Positions 22,576-23,297 of a DNA stretch of 23,297 nt are shown here, piece by piece. The position numbers were made by a program, and so were the translations under genes. Where the stretch lies: NCBI GenBank assembly GCA_042095835.1, contig JBELML010000105.1, forward strand, positions 1-23,297, in the 5' to 3' direction. Source of the stretch: DATFKA01 sp042095835 (GTDB taxonomy: Bacteria; Bacteroidota; Bacteroidia; Chitinophagales; Saprospiraceae). The first letter of the stretch is position 1, and each line of letters starts with the position of its first letter. The notes below the pieces were generated by a model. The model saw nothing but the letters and a program-made list of their open reading frames with translations, did no database searches and was not told where the DNA came from.

Positions 22576-23297
22576 TTATTCTTCCAGTATAATCATCTTC
22601 TTCGTAGCCATGAAATCGCCAGATTCTAAAGTATAATAGTACACCCCAGCCGAAGGTAAATCCTCCTCTTTGATTCTGACTTGATGGTCACCTGCGACAT
22701 ATTCACCGCTGATTTCTTTTATCAAGCGTCCTTGAATATCGCGTACTTTCAGACTAGCTTGTCCACTTTGTCCCAAACTAAATCGAATCAAGGTTTCTCC
22801 CTGGTAAGGGTTAGGCTGGTTTTGATAAAGCGCATTGGCTAATCCATCTCGACCTGGTGTTTCAAGTGATAGGCGGATGTCCATGATCTCATCGTTCCTA
22901 TTATAGGCTTCAGCAACCGTTTTGCGTGAACTAATACTGATTAAATCAGCTAGCATAGCATCTTGTTCTGGGCGAATAATAATACTAAACATATTTTGGC
23001 CTCCTACCTGACCATTCCAAGAAGTAGTCATCAAATGTTCTTGTGGGAAGATGGCAACATGTTCTTGAGTAGCTGTACCAAATACTACGTCTACTAGGTC
23101 TGCGCTAGCCCATTCGAGGCTAAACTGGTAACCTTTTACTGCTGAAAGCTGCTCTGTAGTGAAGTCAATTTGGTAATCTTTCCCAGCTTCAAGTAGTCTA
23201 CTTTCTGCTTTAGCCGTCACCGTCCAAGCCTCTTTACTTCTAGGCTGCACATAAGCCGCAGCTGAACCATTGAGATCACCAATCTTCACAGCTATGA
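22576..23297 (-). CDS. C-terminal part of a type IX secreted protein (5' truncated by window edge)
   Basis: The frame stays open through the window edge; a GTG near 23289 is internal, because IAV codons precede it. The visible 240 residues begin with VKIGDLNGSA, a calcium-site-like sequence that in large Bacteroidota secreted proteins closes a repeat region. A domain of about 130 residues with a cohesin-like strand pattern (YQIDFTTEQLSAVKGYQFSL) follows. The last 85 residues are a type A T9SS sorting domain: NALYQNQPNPYQGETLIRFS, SLKVRDIQGRLI, GVYYYTLESG and the final ATKKMIILEE. Export is by the Sec system and then the type IX secretion machinery, with the C-terminus removed and the protein attached or released at the surface. 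The catalytic or adhesive part lies beyond the window. Confidence 0.9.
   Translation of the reverse strand, partial: IAVKIGDLNGSAAAYVQPRSKEAWTVTAKAESRLLEAGKDYQIDFTTEQLSAVKGYQFSLEWASADLVDVVFGTATQEHVAIFPQEHLMTTSWNGQVGGQNMFSIIIRPEQDAMLADLISISSRKTVAEAYNRNDEIMDIRLSLETPGRDGLANALYQNQPNPYQGETLIRFSLGQSGQASLKVRDIQGRLIKEISGEYVAGDHQVRIKEEDLPSAGVYYYTLESGDFMATKKMIILEE

Noticed and set aside
23287..23289. GTG as the start of the T9SS cargo gene
   Set aside because: The frame remains open upstream to the window edge, and VKIGDLNG is normally an internal sequence of larger secreted proteins, so the gene is truncated by the window.

Overview
The window looks like chromosomal DNA of a Bacteroidota bacterium, most likely of the Saprospiria (Lewinella/Haliscomenobacter-like) branch. 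The evidence is a type IX secretion C-terminal sorting domain, SprB-type repeats joined to an OmpA domain, the futalosine-pathway menaquinone gene mqnD, the absence of strong Shine-Dalgarno sequences, and several intergenic matches to the Bacteroidota -7 promoter element TAnnTTTG. The genus is an inference. No tRNA, rRNA, CRISPR array, transposase or phage gene was seen, so the gene content is mostly housekeeping and envelope functions.

Layout. 1-55: possible C-terminus of an outer-membrane barrel protein. 119-2665: a gamma-glutamylcyclotransferase-like gene directly abutting a DUF255 thioredoxin-like lipoprotein. 2672-3358 (-): an FtsE-type ATPase, divergent from a nitrilase (3433-4377) across a short palindromic intergenic region. 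4455-8804: a probable operon of ccmE, ccmF, a Rossmann/DUF2520 protein and a small conserved protein, serving cytochrome c maturation at its front end. 8805-8981 (-): a 58-residue protein of the DUF6435/Lacal_2735 type. 9152-12745: a large exported protein with an N-terminal propeller-like region, ten SprB-type modules and an OmpA domain. 12922-17004: a giant AsmA-like membrane-anchored protein. 17013-17717 (-): an RluA-type pseudouridine synthase. 17775-18608: mqnD. 18822-19043: an unrecognised 73-residue protein. 19450-20562: alanine dehydrogenase with a long leader. 20568-22400 (-): a methyltransferase followed by a putative outer-membrane protein. 22576-23297 (-): the 3' end of a type IX secreted protein, followed by a strong hairpin terminator.

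Functional links. CcmE/CcmF (periplasmic c-type cytochromes) and MqnD (menaquinone) both serve the respiratory chain. The SprB/OmpA protein, the AsmA-like protein, the barrel proteins and the T9SS cargo are envelope functions.

The most unusual signal is not a gene. Two intergenic gaps, 12742-12914 and 19041-19250, hold diverged copies, in opposite orientation, of the same palindromic element. Both contain a 16-base block ending in GTAG, then a small hairpin with the core ATGC-AGG-GCAT, then a shared GCTTTTTAAC block, all enclosed in long imperfect inverted repeats. The architecture resembles REP/RAYT-type or MITE-like elements. Other points of interest are a CxxxY-type CcmE, a CcmF with a greatly enlarged periplasmic region, and a strict alternation of cysteine positions in the SprB-type modules.
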